From Bacillota bacterium (lineage in GTDB: Bacteria; Bacillota; Clostridia; Christensenellales; Aristaeellaceae), in contig JAEWRJ010000203.1 of the NCBI GenBank assembly GCA_023460055.1, positions 1 through 5,291 on the forward strand: a DNA stretch of 5,291 bases, written 5' to 3'. Below are positions 1 through 4,356 of the stretch, piece by piece. A model generated the notes under the pieces. It ran no database searches. It was not told where the DNA came from and saw only the letters and a program-made list of their open reading frames with translations. Numbering within the stretch: the first letter of the stretch is position 1; every line of letters starts with the position of its first letter. Made by a program: the position numbers and the translations under genes.

Positions 1-962
1 GCTTGCTGCTTACCACCATTGCGTGACCCGGAGCGTGGCGCGTTGGCTTTTGGTGGGGTATGACGGGTACCGGCATCCGGCTTAGTGCTTTTATTGCCGG
101 TGCTTTTTTTATTACCGGCAGCATTTCCAGGTTTTGCGTCTTTTTGTTTCGGGTTTTTCTGATTCACGTCTTTATTGGGCTGCGCCACCGCAGGTTTTTG
201 GCGGTTGGTTTTGCGCGGTCGCGGGGATTTTTCGGCGGTTTTACTGGAATTAGCCACCATCTCATTAATAACGTCCATTTCCGCCCGGGTCAGCTCGCGC
301 CACTGGCCGGCTTTTAAACCCGTAAGGCGAATATTCATCAGCCGCACCCGGATCAGGCGGGTGACGTTATAGCCCAGAAATTCCGTCATGCGGCGAATCT
401 GCCGGTTCAGCCCCTGGGTCAAAATAATATTAAACGTAGTGGCATTAATGCGGCGGATTTTACAGGGCAGGGTGCGGGTGCCCAGAATTGGCAGGCCGCC
501 ACTCATGCGCTTCAGAAATGCCTCATCAAAGGGGCGGTTTACCGTTACCACATATTCTTTTTCATGGGCGTTACCGGCGCGCAGAATGCGGTTCACAATG
601 TCGCCGTCGTTGGTCAGTAAAATCAGCCCTTCCGATGGTTTATCCAGCCGGCCAATGGGGAAAATACGTTGGCGGTAACGCACCGCATCAATAATATTGC
701 CCGGCACCGACTGGTCGGTGGTGCAGGTAATGCCCACCGGCTTGTTGTACACCAGGTAAACCGCTTGTGGTTTGGCGCGCAGCCGTTTGCCGTCCACCAT
801 CACCTCATCGCCGGGCTGCACCTGCACACCGTTATCCGCCACCTGGCCGTTTACAGTAACGCGCCCTTGTTCAATGAACTCATCGGCCTCGCGGCGCGAA
901 CACATACCGGTATCGCTGATGTGTTTGTTCAGGCGGATGCCGGCGGCGGATTCATCAGACAT
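1..962 (-). CDS. rluF: 23S rRNA pseudouridine synthase RluF, 3' end outside window
   Basis: Partial gene: 320 codons run from ATG at 962 to the left edge with no stop. RluF isomerises a uridine (U2604 in E. coli numbering) of 23S rRNA to pseudouridine in the cytoplasm. An N-terminal S4 RNA-binding domain (about residues 9-55, with LNKHISDTGMCSRREADEF) precedes the RsuA/RluB/E/F catalytic domain. The catalytic aspartate is D107 in GRLDKPSEG. LTNDGD (117-121), HEKEYVVTV (133-141) and QGLNRQIRRM (183-192) are the other family motifs, and the wording is closer to RluF than to RluB or RsuA. After about residue 238 the protein becomes a lysine/asparagine/proline-rich low-complexity tail of at least 80 residues, longer than the basic tail I recall for E. 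coli RluF. The start fits the N-terminus of known RluF proteins, although upstream codons stay open and the ribosome binding site is weak (GAG). The last gene of the chromosomal side, it lies 100 nt downstream of the toxin gene on the same strand. Confidence 0.95.
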   Translation of the reverse strand, partial: MSDESAAGIRLNKHISDTGMCSRREADEFIEQGRVTVNGQVADNGVQVQPGDEVMVDGKRLRAKPQAVYLVYNKPVGITCTTDQSVPGNIIDAVRYRQRIFPIGRLDKPSEGLILLTNDGDIVNRILRAGNAHEKEYVVTVNRPFDEAFLKRMSGGLPILGTRTLPCKIRRINATTFNIILTQGLNRQIRRMTEFLGYNVTRLIRVRLMNIRLTGLKAGQWRELTRAEMDVINEMVANSSKTAEKSPRPRKTNRQKPAVAQPNKDVNQKNPKQKDAKPGNAAGNKKSTGNKSTKPDAGTRHTPPKANAPRSGSRNGGKQQ

Positions 963-1062
963 GGGGTACTCGCTGTGACGGTGGGCTGGGTAATCGTGCG
1001 GGGTAAAGGATACCGGACAATTGCGCCGGGGTCAGGTGCGGGGTAGCGGTGCAGCTGGCTGA

Positions 1063-1350
1063 TCAGTCTTTTTTAAGATCGCGATAGAAGTTCTCATGGC
1101 TGCCTAAAGCCATCAATTCCAGCGTCAGCGTATTGTCTTCAAAACTGTAGCCAAGCAAAGTCAGTTGTTTGACCATTTTAAATTTGTACACCCGCAGAAA
1201 AGCCAGATCGCCTTTCTTGCGCTCGCCCAGAAGCGGATCGTTCAACAGCGCCTTAACGGCCACATCCAGATCAGCCTTCTGATTGGCGTGCAGCTTTTTT
1301 ACCGCCTTGCTGAACGATGGCGTCTGCAGTATCTGCAGCACCTTAGTCAA
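1063..1350 (-). CDS. RelE/ParE-family type II toxin
   Basis: A 95-residue toxin of the RelE/ParE superfamily, predicted to cleave mRNA at the ribosome or poison gyrase; the sequence alone does not decide which. The family pattern is clear: an N-terminal strand followed by PSFSKAVKKLHANQK, then DPLLGERKKGDLAFLRVYKF, and a C-terminal LELMALGSHENFYRDLK. The charged pattern and length (about 93-96 residues) fit a well-populated subgroup that pairs with ParD-like antitoxins. The chosen start is TTG at 1350, which overlaps the antitoxin stop codon by 8 nt and has GGAG 10 nt upstream (1361-1364). GTG at 1341 is an alternative but lacks a ribosome binding site. A longer reading from 1395 would overlap the antitoxin by 53 nt and is unlikely. 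Overlap with the antitoxin gene implies translational coupling from a single operon mRNA. It looks intact, with no missing segment. Confidence 0.9.
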   Translation of the reverse strand: MTKVLQILQTPSFSKAVKKLHANQKADLDVAVKALLNDPLLGERKKGDLAFLRVYKFKMVKQLTLLGYSFEDNTLTLELMALGSHENFYRDLKKD

Positions 1351-1564
1351 AACGGTAAGGCTCCAGCTTGCCGGCTTCTTTCTCCGCCTGGGCAATAATG
1401 GCCTGCTTCACGAACTCGTAAGGCAGGTCTGGGTTGTCTTCCATCATTTCACCGATTTTGGCCCAGTGCTCAATCTGCTTGGGCGTGGTGCGGTTCAATG
1501 CCTTGGCCATGATGCTGGCTTTCTCAACCAGTGTTTCATCAAGGCGGATGCTGGTGGTGGACAT
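1343..1564 (-). CDS. ParD-like antitoxin
   Basis: A 73-residue antitoxin of the ParD-like family (Pfam ParD_like). The N-terminus STTSIRLDETLVEKA is a ribbon-helix-helix DNA-binding strand and helix. It is followed by the signature LNRTTPKQIEHWAKIGEM, and by a C-terminal segment from about residue 45 that would wrap the toxin. It should neutralise the downstream RelE/ParE toxin and, with it, repress the operon. ATG at 1564 is preceded by a strong ribosome binding site (GGAGGA, 1571-1576) with 6 nt spacing; an extension to 1627 would read through the promoter and operators and is rejected. First gene of a two-gene operon with its own promoter. It is not flanked by attC sites, so it is not an obvious integron cassette, although such modules often stabilise cassette arrays. 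Confidence 0.9.
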   Translation of the reverse strand: MSTTSIRLDETLVEKASIMAKALNRTTPKQIEHWAKIGEMMEDNPDLPYEFVKQAIIAQAEKEAGKLEPYRFD

Positions 1565-1570
1565 AGTGCT

Positions 1571-1576
1571 TCCTCC
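1571..1576 (-). promoter_or_regulatory. Ribosome binding site of the antitoxin gene
   Basis: GGAGGA on the minus strand, 6 nt before ATG at 1564. It fixes the antitoxin start and rules out the upstream in-frame ATG at 1627. Confidence 0.85.
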
Positions 1577-1590
1577 ATAGTTTTGGAAGG

Positions 1591-1619
1591 ATTGTAGCCC
1601 CGTGCTACAAGTGTGGCAA
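1591..1619 (-). promoter_or_regulatory. Sigma70-type promoter of the toxin-antitoxin operon
   Basis: On the minus strand TTGCCA (1619-1614) and TACAAT (1596-1591) are separated by exactly 17 nt, close to the sigma70 consensus. The predicted transcription start near 1584 would give a leader of about 20 nt carrying the antitoxin ribosome binding site. Each promoter hexamer overlaps one of two inverted repeats, as expected for an autorepressed toxin-antitoxin operon. Confidence 0.75.
1592..1610. promoter_or_regulatory. Inverted repeat over the -10 region, probable operator
   Basis: TTGTAGC and GCTACAA form perfect 7-bp arms around a 5-nt centre (CCCGT). The repeat covers most of the -10 hexamer of the toxin-antitoxin promoter. 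Ribbon-helix-helix antitoxins bind such short symmetric sites, so this is a probable operator; the binding itself is inferred. Confidence 0.6.
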
Positions 1620-1628
1620 CTTGCCACA
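1612..1628. promoter_or_regulatory. Inverted repeat over the -35 region, probable operator
   Basis: TGTGGCAA and TTGCCACA form perfect 8-bp arms around a single C. The repeat contains the -35 hexamer TTGCCA. It is one base away from the -10 palindrome but differs from it in sequence, so either two proteins or two binding modes (antitoxin alone versus toxin-antitoxin complex) are possible. Confidence 0.6.
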
Positions 1629-1662
1629 TGGGTTCAGTTCAGGTGACTGAGGGCATATCACA

Positions 1663-1693
1663 TTCTTTTACCCAGCGATGCTGGGTAAAAGAA
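1663..1693. repeat. Perfect 14-bp-arm inverted repeat with 3-nt loop
   Basis: TTCTTTTACCCAGC (1663-1676) and GCTGGGTAAAAGAA (1680-1693) are exact reverse complements around GAT. It lies 37 nt downstream of the DUF1622 stop and 35 nt upstream of the toxin-antitoxin operator region. The A/T-rich part is at the base of the stem and no T tract follows in either direction, so it does not have the layout of a normal intrinsic terminator. A transcript-end stabilising hairpin, an operator or a REP-like element are all possible. Confidence 0.8.
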
Positions 1694-1729
1694 CAGCGGA
1701 TCGGTACGTTAAATAATGTGACGAGGCCT

Positions 1730-2095
1730 TTACTGCTCAGCCTTATTGCTACGTTGTTGCCACGGCCAGCGACCAGTGAGTTCCAGACCCAGGGTGAAGC
1801 TAAGGAAGGTGCGGATAAGAACAACCAGGGCCAACACGCTAATCGATTCGAAGGTGAGCTCCACCGCCACCGTATGAATAATATCGGCGGCGATAAGAAA
1901 CTCTAACCCCAGCAAAATCCCCTGGCCGAGCATCTGACGGACGTTACTGAAAACATCCTCTTTCGCATGCCCTTTGATGAACAGCACGACGCCCATGATC
2001 AGCGATACCGTAGCGAACAGAATGATGACCGCCAGACCAAGCAGTTCAACGCCTGCTGCACACCATTCTGCAATGGGTCTTACAAATTCGTTCAT
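1730..2095 (-). CDS. DUF1622 family membrane protein
   Basis: A 121-residue integral inner-membrane protein of unknown function, recognised as DUF1622. Three hydrophobic segments are visible at about residues 16-40, 56-79 and 84-105. They are followed by the family's C-terminal signature, RTFLSFTLGLELTGRWPW (95-112), and a short polar tail. ATG at 2095 has AAGG 8 nt upstream (2104-2107), which itself begins one base after the R' end of the attC at 2109-2165. This very short leader is what a cassette gene would have, yet no attC follows the stop codon. It could be the last cassette of the array with a lost attC, or a chromosomal gene into whose upstream region the array was inserted. The protein appears complete and ends about 100 nt before the toxin-antitoxin promoter. 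Confidence 0.85.
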   Translation of the reverse strand: MNEFVRPIAEWCAAGVELLGLAVIILFATVSLIMGVVLFIKGHAKEDVFSNVRQMLGQGILLGLEFLIAADIIHTVAVELTFESISVLALVVLIRTFLSFTLGLELTGRWPWQQRSNKAEQ

Positions 2096-2108
2096 GGAAG
2101 TAACCTTA

Positions 2109-2165
2109 ATTTAACGCGAAGCACAGCGCTAGCCATCGGCCGCGAATTGCTGCGCCTTGTTAAAA
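2109..2165 (-). repeat. attC site 1 (phosphatase cassette)
   Basis: A 57-nt integron recombination site. On the minus strand it runs from R'' TTTTAAC (2165-2159) to R' GTTAAAT (2115-2109), and the outer six bases of the two boxes are fully complementary. Inside is imperfect dyad symmetry with AAGGCGCAGC facing GCGCTGTGCTTCGC. It lies at the 3' end of the phosphatase gene, whose TAA stop is inside R''. Strand exchange would fall between G 2115 and T 2114. Confidence 0.88.
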
Positions 2166-2642
2166 ATCCTGACCAAGCTTAGCCCAATTCTGAGTGAAAT
2201 AGGTCTGAATCCCTTTACCAGGCCGGTAGCGGGGGTAGAGCTTTTGAAACTCATCACGCGCAGAGCTATATGAACTGTTATCGATAACGCTAAGAGCCCT
2301 GGCAAGGAACAATAAGGCCAGAGATGGGGCACGAGATTCACCTTGGTTGCAGTGAATAACCAACTTTTTTCCGTCATCCCAGTGCTTCTTAGCGAAATCC
2401 AAAAAGCTGGAGAATAGTGCTGGCATAAACAAAGGAAGCGGTGGATCAATTATGTTGAGATACAGATCTGATCCTTGCTCCAAGACCAAGTAGTTTGGAT
2501 GAGAATTCGGAAGCTTGCCCGTGTATCCAACAGCTCGCTGGTGGCATGGGCTTTTGCATGCGTGAACGACCGCTACGCAATCAGAGCCAGACAAACAGGA
2601 TGTCGCATCCGTTACGAAAACCCTTTCATATACTTCCTGCAT
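2160..2642 (-). CDS. Dual-specificity-type cysteine phosphatase (cassette gene)
   Basis: A 160-residue cytoplasmic protein without signal peptide, carrying the cysteine-phosphatase signature VIHCNQGESRAPSLALLFLA. The HC-x5-R loop has nucleophile C98 and phosphate-binding R104, followed by serine/proline as in the tyrosine/dual-specificity phosphatase superfamily. D66 in LNIIDPP, 32 residues before C98, is placed like the general acid. It should hydrolyse a phosphoester; protein, nucleotide or lipid substrate cannot be told. ATG at 2642 is supported by AAGGAG (2648-2653) at 5 nt spacing. The stop TAA is formed by the R'' box of its attC, which is typical of integron cassettes. The N-terminal 35 residues are rich in cysteine (C16, C22, C29, C33), which is unusual for a small cytoplasmic phosphatase. 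No kinase partner is seen nearby. Confidence 0.85.
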   Translation of the reverse strand: MQEVYERVFVTDATSCLSGSDCVAVVHACKSPCHQRAVGYTGKLPNSHPNYLVLEQGSDLYLNIIDPPLPLFMPALFSSFLDFAKKHWDDGKKLVIHCNQGESRAPSLALLFLARALSVIDNSSYSSARDEFQKLYPRYRPGKGIQTYFTQNWAKLGQDF

Positions 2643-2658
2643 GCAGACTCCTTGGTAT

Positions 2659-2718
2659 TTTTAACGCCAAGCTAAGCGGCGCGCATCAGCGCGTCCTTGC
2701 TTGAGCGCCTTGTTAACT
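2659..2718 (-). repeat. attC site 2 (BamE-like lipoprotein cassette)
   Basis: A 60-nt site, minus strand R'' AGTTAAC (2718-2712) and R' GTTAAAA (2665-2659). The L boxes pair as GCTCAAGC with GCTTAGC, leaving one extrahelical base, the hallmark that sets strand choice in attC folding. A GC-rich central hairpin (CGCGC-TGAT-GCGCG) fills the core. It begins 3 nt after the stop of the BamE-like gene. Confidence 0.93.
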
Positions 2719-2721
2719 GTT

Positions 2722-3078
2722 TTACCAACTTCGCGGAACGATAGAGACTGTATCATCGGTAATCTTCCAATGTGTAAGTTGACCATCCTCCAACTTGAGA
2801 TACAGAGTCTTGCCAACATAATCAGGGCCCGCAACTGAAACCCATTGTTGATATGCTAGAACTTCATATTTCGAACCGGCTTCAACAAGCTCGTAGTCAG
2901 GGCCAAGAAGCGAGATAACCTCACTTTTTGACGCCCCAATGGGTAGCTGTTTTGTCGGGAATGATGAATAGTTTTTATCGTATTTATTAAAATCAGCGAC
3001 AGCCCAACTAGAGCCACTTGGGTTAGAAGCGCAACCACTCACTAATACAGCAAGAACAAATATGGTCAAGAATTTCAA
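2722..3078 (-). CDS. BamE/SmpA-like outer-membrane lipoprotein (cassette gene)
   Basis: A 118-residue predicted lipoprotein. Hydrophobic residues 3-13 end in the lipobox VSGC with lipidated C16; the +2 residue is Ala, not Asp, so outer-membrane sorting is expected. After a polar linker, residues 45-60 (LPIGASKSEVISLLGP) match the G-x-S/T-K-x-E-V-x-x-L-L-G-x-P opening of the BamE/SmpA-OmlA fold. The C-terminal strands YLKLEDGQLTHWKI (93-106) fit the rest of this small alpha-beta fold. Its role is unknown; the fold usually mediates protein contacts in the periplasm. The start is TTG at 3078, chosen because AAGGAG (3084-3089) lies 5 nt upstream and the signal peptide needs it; no ATG is suitably placed. 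The cassette is 3101-2665. BamE similarity is by motif only, so it may be a generic fold relative and not a true BamE. Confidence 0.82.
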   Translation of the reverse strand: MKFLTIFVLAVLVSGCASNPSGSSWAVADFNKYDKNYSSFPTKQLPIGASKSEVISLLGPDYELVEAGSKYEVLAYQQWVSVAGPDYVGKTLYLKLEDGQLTHWKITDDTVSIVPRSW

Positions 3079-3083
3079 GATTT

Positions 3084-3089
3084 CTCCTT
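3084..3089 (-). promoter_or_regulatory. Ribosome binding site selecting a TTG start
   Basis: AAGGAG on the minus strand, 5 nt before TTG at 3078. It supports a non-ATG start for the BamE-like lipoprotein. Confidence 0.8.
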
Positions 3090-3095
3090 GTAGAC

Positions 3096-3176
3096 AGTTA
3101 ACGACCGGCTAAACGGCGCGAACGCAGTGAGCGTCCGGCGGAGTGAAACGGAGCGTATTTGAGCCGCTTGTTAACT
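3096..3176 (-). repeat. attC site 3, extended (RcsF-like lipoprotein cassette)
   Basis: At 81 nt this is the longest site in the array. R'' AGTTAAC (3176-3170) and R' GTTAACT (3102-3096) are fully complementary, each containing the palindrome GTTAAC. The L boxes pair GGCTCAAA with TTTAGCC, leaving one extrahelical base as in attC 2. The core is enlarged by GC-rich sequence with two AGTGA-centred motifs (around 3124-3133 and 3139-3153). It starts 2 nt after the stop of the RcsF-like gene. Confidence 0.92.
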
Positions 3177-3178
3177 GT

Positions 3179-3559
3179 TTACTCGCCAACTTTAATTGCC
3201 TGCGCTGTACAAGTAATGCTTTCCCAGCAGTTATAGCTCGTTGTCGTGCCTCTGGGATGATCACACTGTATGTTTAAGAGCGCGTCTGCACCCATTTCAT
3301 ATGCCCAGTATTTTGCTTGGTTTATGGCATCTATTTTGGTTGCAGCAGGATCCCATGTTTTGTTCTTGCATGATATGCCTTCAACAATATTTATGACGCT
3401 ATATTGCTTTTGGGAAAGCTGGCTTTCGTTATAAATAGGCATAGAGAGTATCTCCCTCTTAAGTTGCAGAGGCACCTCTTCCATATTCTTGACTGGAACC
3501 AGCGGGCCAACACATCCAGACAACACTAAGAATAAAGGCAATATTTTTATGACTCTCAT
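3179..3559 (-). CDS. RcsF-like outer-membrane lipoprotein (cassette gene)
   Basis: A 126-residue predicted lipoprotein: hydrophobic residues 4-13, lipobox LSGC, lipidated C16, +2 Val (outer-membrane sorting expected). RcsF is the outer-membrane sensor of the Rcs envelope-stress relay. The mature part has exactly four cysteines, C64, C99, C111 and C117. From memory E. coli RcsF has C74, C109, C118 and C124, so the first and last gaps (35 and 6) are the same and the middle one is 3 longer. The helix preceding C99 (AINQAKYWAYEMGADALLNIQC) and the CTAQAIKV end also resemble RcsF, where the final cysteine is likewise followed by a short strand. The long disordered proline-rich linker of enterobacterial RcsF is absent. 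ATG at 3559 has AAGGA (3565-3569) 5 nt upstream. No rcsB/C/D or igaA gene is in the window, so signalling is not implied; the fold assignment is by motif. Confidence 0.82.
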   Translation of the reverse strand: MRVIKILPLFLVLSGCVGPLVPVKNMEEVPLQLKREILSMPIYNESQLSQKQYSVINIVEGISCKNKTWDPAATKIDAINQAKYWAYEMGADALLNIQCDHPRGTTTSYNCWESITCTAQAIKVGE

Positions 3560-3577
3560 ATCTTTCCTTGGTTGTAC

Positions 3578-3634
3578 AGTTAACGCTCAAATCAGCCGCG
3601 CGTATTTTGCGTCGGCTGCATTGGTTTGTTAAGT
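3578..3634 (-). repeat. attC site 4 (NYN-LOTUS cassette)
   Basis: A 57-nt site, minus strand R'' ACTTAAC (3634-3628) matching RYYYAAC, and R' GTTAACT (3584-3578). The core hairpin has perfect CAGCCG/CGGCTG arms (3593-3598 and 3613-3618). Unlike its neighbours it is largely translated: the NYN gene reads through R'' and the hairpin and stops at 3592. Confidence 0.9.
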
Positions 3635-4341
3635 TGCTTTGCTCGTTTCTTATCCTTAACCCACAATACAGAGCCATTTGTTTTTTTCATTTCAAACAAA
3701 TCTATTGCCATAAATAGATCGCTCAATTTTTTGAATCCGTAATTTCGCTGGTCAAAAGATGCATGGTTAGAAATATGAGTGCCGATAGGTCCAAGCATAG
3801 CCCAGCCCTTTTCATCTTCCACTGCTTCGATAGCTTGTCGCAGCAAATTAATTAGTTTGGTATCGCTTTTAATATTCCGGATTTGTTTCTGAATGGGTTG
3901 TTCAATCTCTACTTCATCGTCTAAATATAGAAAGCGAGAGCAACTGTTCACAAAAGCTACTGGGGCTTTACGCTCGCCAAAACCAATAACGAATTTACCA
4001 TCAGCCAGAGCCCTCGTTACTAGGGGAGTAAAATCACAATCAGATGATACAAGGCAAATAACATCAACATTTTTCGTATAAAGAACATCCATGACATCAA
4101 TCACCAACGCCATATCAGTCGCATTTTTGCCTTTTGTAAGATCAAATTGCTGAATCGGTTGAATAGCAAACTCATGCAGCACATCTTCCCAAGCTTTCAG
4201 GTTTTGATTTTTCCAGTTCCCATAAGCTTTCCTGATATTGACCACACCATAACGAGCAAGCTCAGACAGAACTTTATCAATCTTTTTTGCTGGGGCATTA
4301 TCAGCATCAATAAATACCGCAATTTTTTCTTTATCTTTCAC
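3592..4341 (-). CDS. NYN-LOTUS putative ribonuclease (cassette gene)
   Basis: A 249-residue cytoplasmic protein. Residues about 7-143 form a NYN (PIN-like nuclease) domain with the metal-binding acidic residues in IDADN (D12, D14), ATDMALVIDVMD (D76, D82) and SSDCDF (D101, D103). Residues about 160-228 match the OST-HTH/LOTUS RNA-binding domain, including KGWAMLGPIGTHI and FDQRNYGFKKLSDLF. The architecture is the limkain-b1-like NYN-LOTUS class, inferred to be a metal-dependent RNase that LOTUS guides to structured RNA; substrate unknown. The start is GTG at 4341, set by a strong ribosome binding site (AAGGAGG, 4347-4353) with 5 nt spacing. The last 13 residues (LNKPMQPTQNTRG) are encoded by the attC site and lie outside both domains. 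This is the most AT-rich cassette by eye, so its source probably differs from the chromosomal flank. Function could be defence, RNA decay or stress control. Confidence 0.93.
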   Translation of the reverse strand: MKDKEKIAVFIDADNAPAKKIDKVLSELARYGVVNIRKAYGNWKNQNLKAWEDVLHEFAIQPIQQFDLTKGKNATDMALVIDVMDVLYTKNVDVICLVSSDCDFTPLVTRALADGKFVIGFGERKAPVAFVNSCSRFLYLDDEVEIEQPIQKQIRNIKSDTKLINLLRQAIEAVEDEKGWAMLGPIGTHISNHASFDQRNYGFKKLSDLFMAIDLFEMKKTNGSVLWVKDKKRAKQLNKPMQPTQNTRG

Positions 4342-4346
4342 TTATG

Positions 4347-4353
4347 CCTCCTT
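4347..4353 (-). promoter_or_regulatory. Ribosome binding site selecting a GTG start
   Basis: AAGGAGG on the minus strand, 5 nt before GTG at 4341 and only 3 nt after the R' box of attC 5 ends. It supports the GTG start of the NYN-LOTUS gene. Confidence 0.85.
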
Positions 4354-4356
4354 GCA

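Noticed and set aside
60..1046. Several plus-strand open frames (60-317, 388-678, 669-1046) opposite rluF
   Set aside because: They are antisense shadows of the strongly recognisable RluF frame, lack ribosome binding sites and resemble no family.
963..1062. Promoter for rluF in the 100-nt gap
   Set aside because: TTGTCC with a 17-nt spacer leads only to ACGATT, too far from a -10 consensus to call.
1063..1628. Toxin-antitoxin module as an integron cassette
   Set aside because: No attC borders it on either side and it has its own promoter; it appears to be a chromosomal flank or a separate acquisition.
1663..1693. Intrinsic (rho-independent) terminator for DUF1622
   Set aside because: No T tract follows on either strand, and the A/T-rich bases sit at the stem base in the opposite order to a normal terminator.
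1613..1906. Plus-strand frame of 97 codons and minus-strand frame 1639-1824
   Set aside because: They run across the perfect hairpin, the operator region or the DUF1622 gene, with no protein-like composition.
2129..2449. Minus-strand frame of 106 codons inside the phosphatase gene
   Set aside because: It overlaps the phosphatase, whose HC-x5-R motif and ribosome binding site are clear, and it has no recognisable content.
3459..3677. Minus-strand frame of 72 codons across attC 4
   Set aside because: It overlaps the end of the NYN gene, attC and the start of the lipoprotein gene in a different frame; no ribosome binding site.
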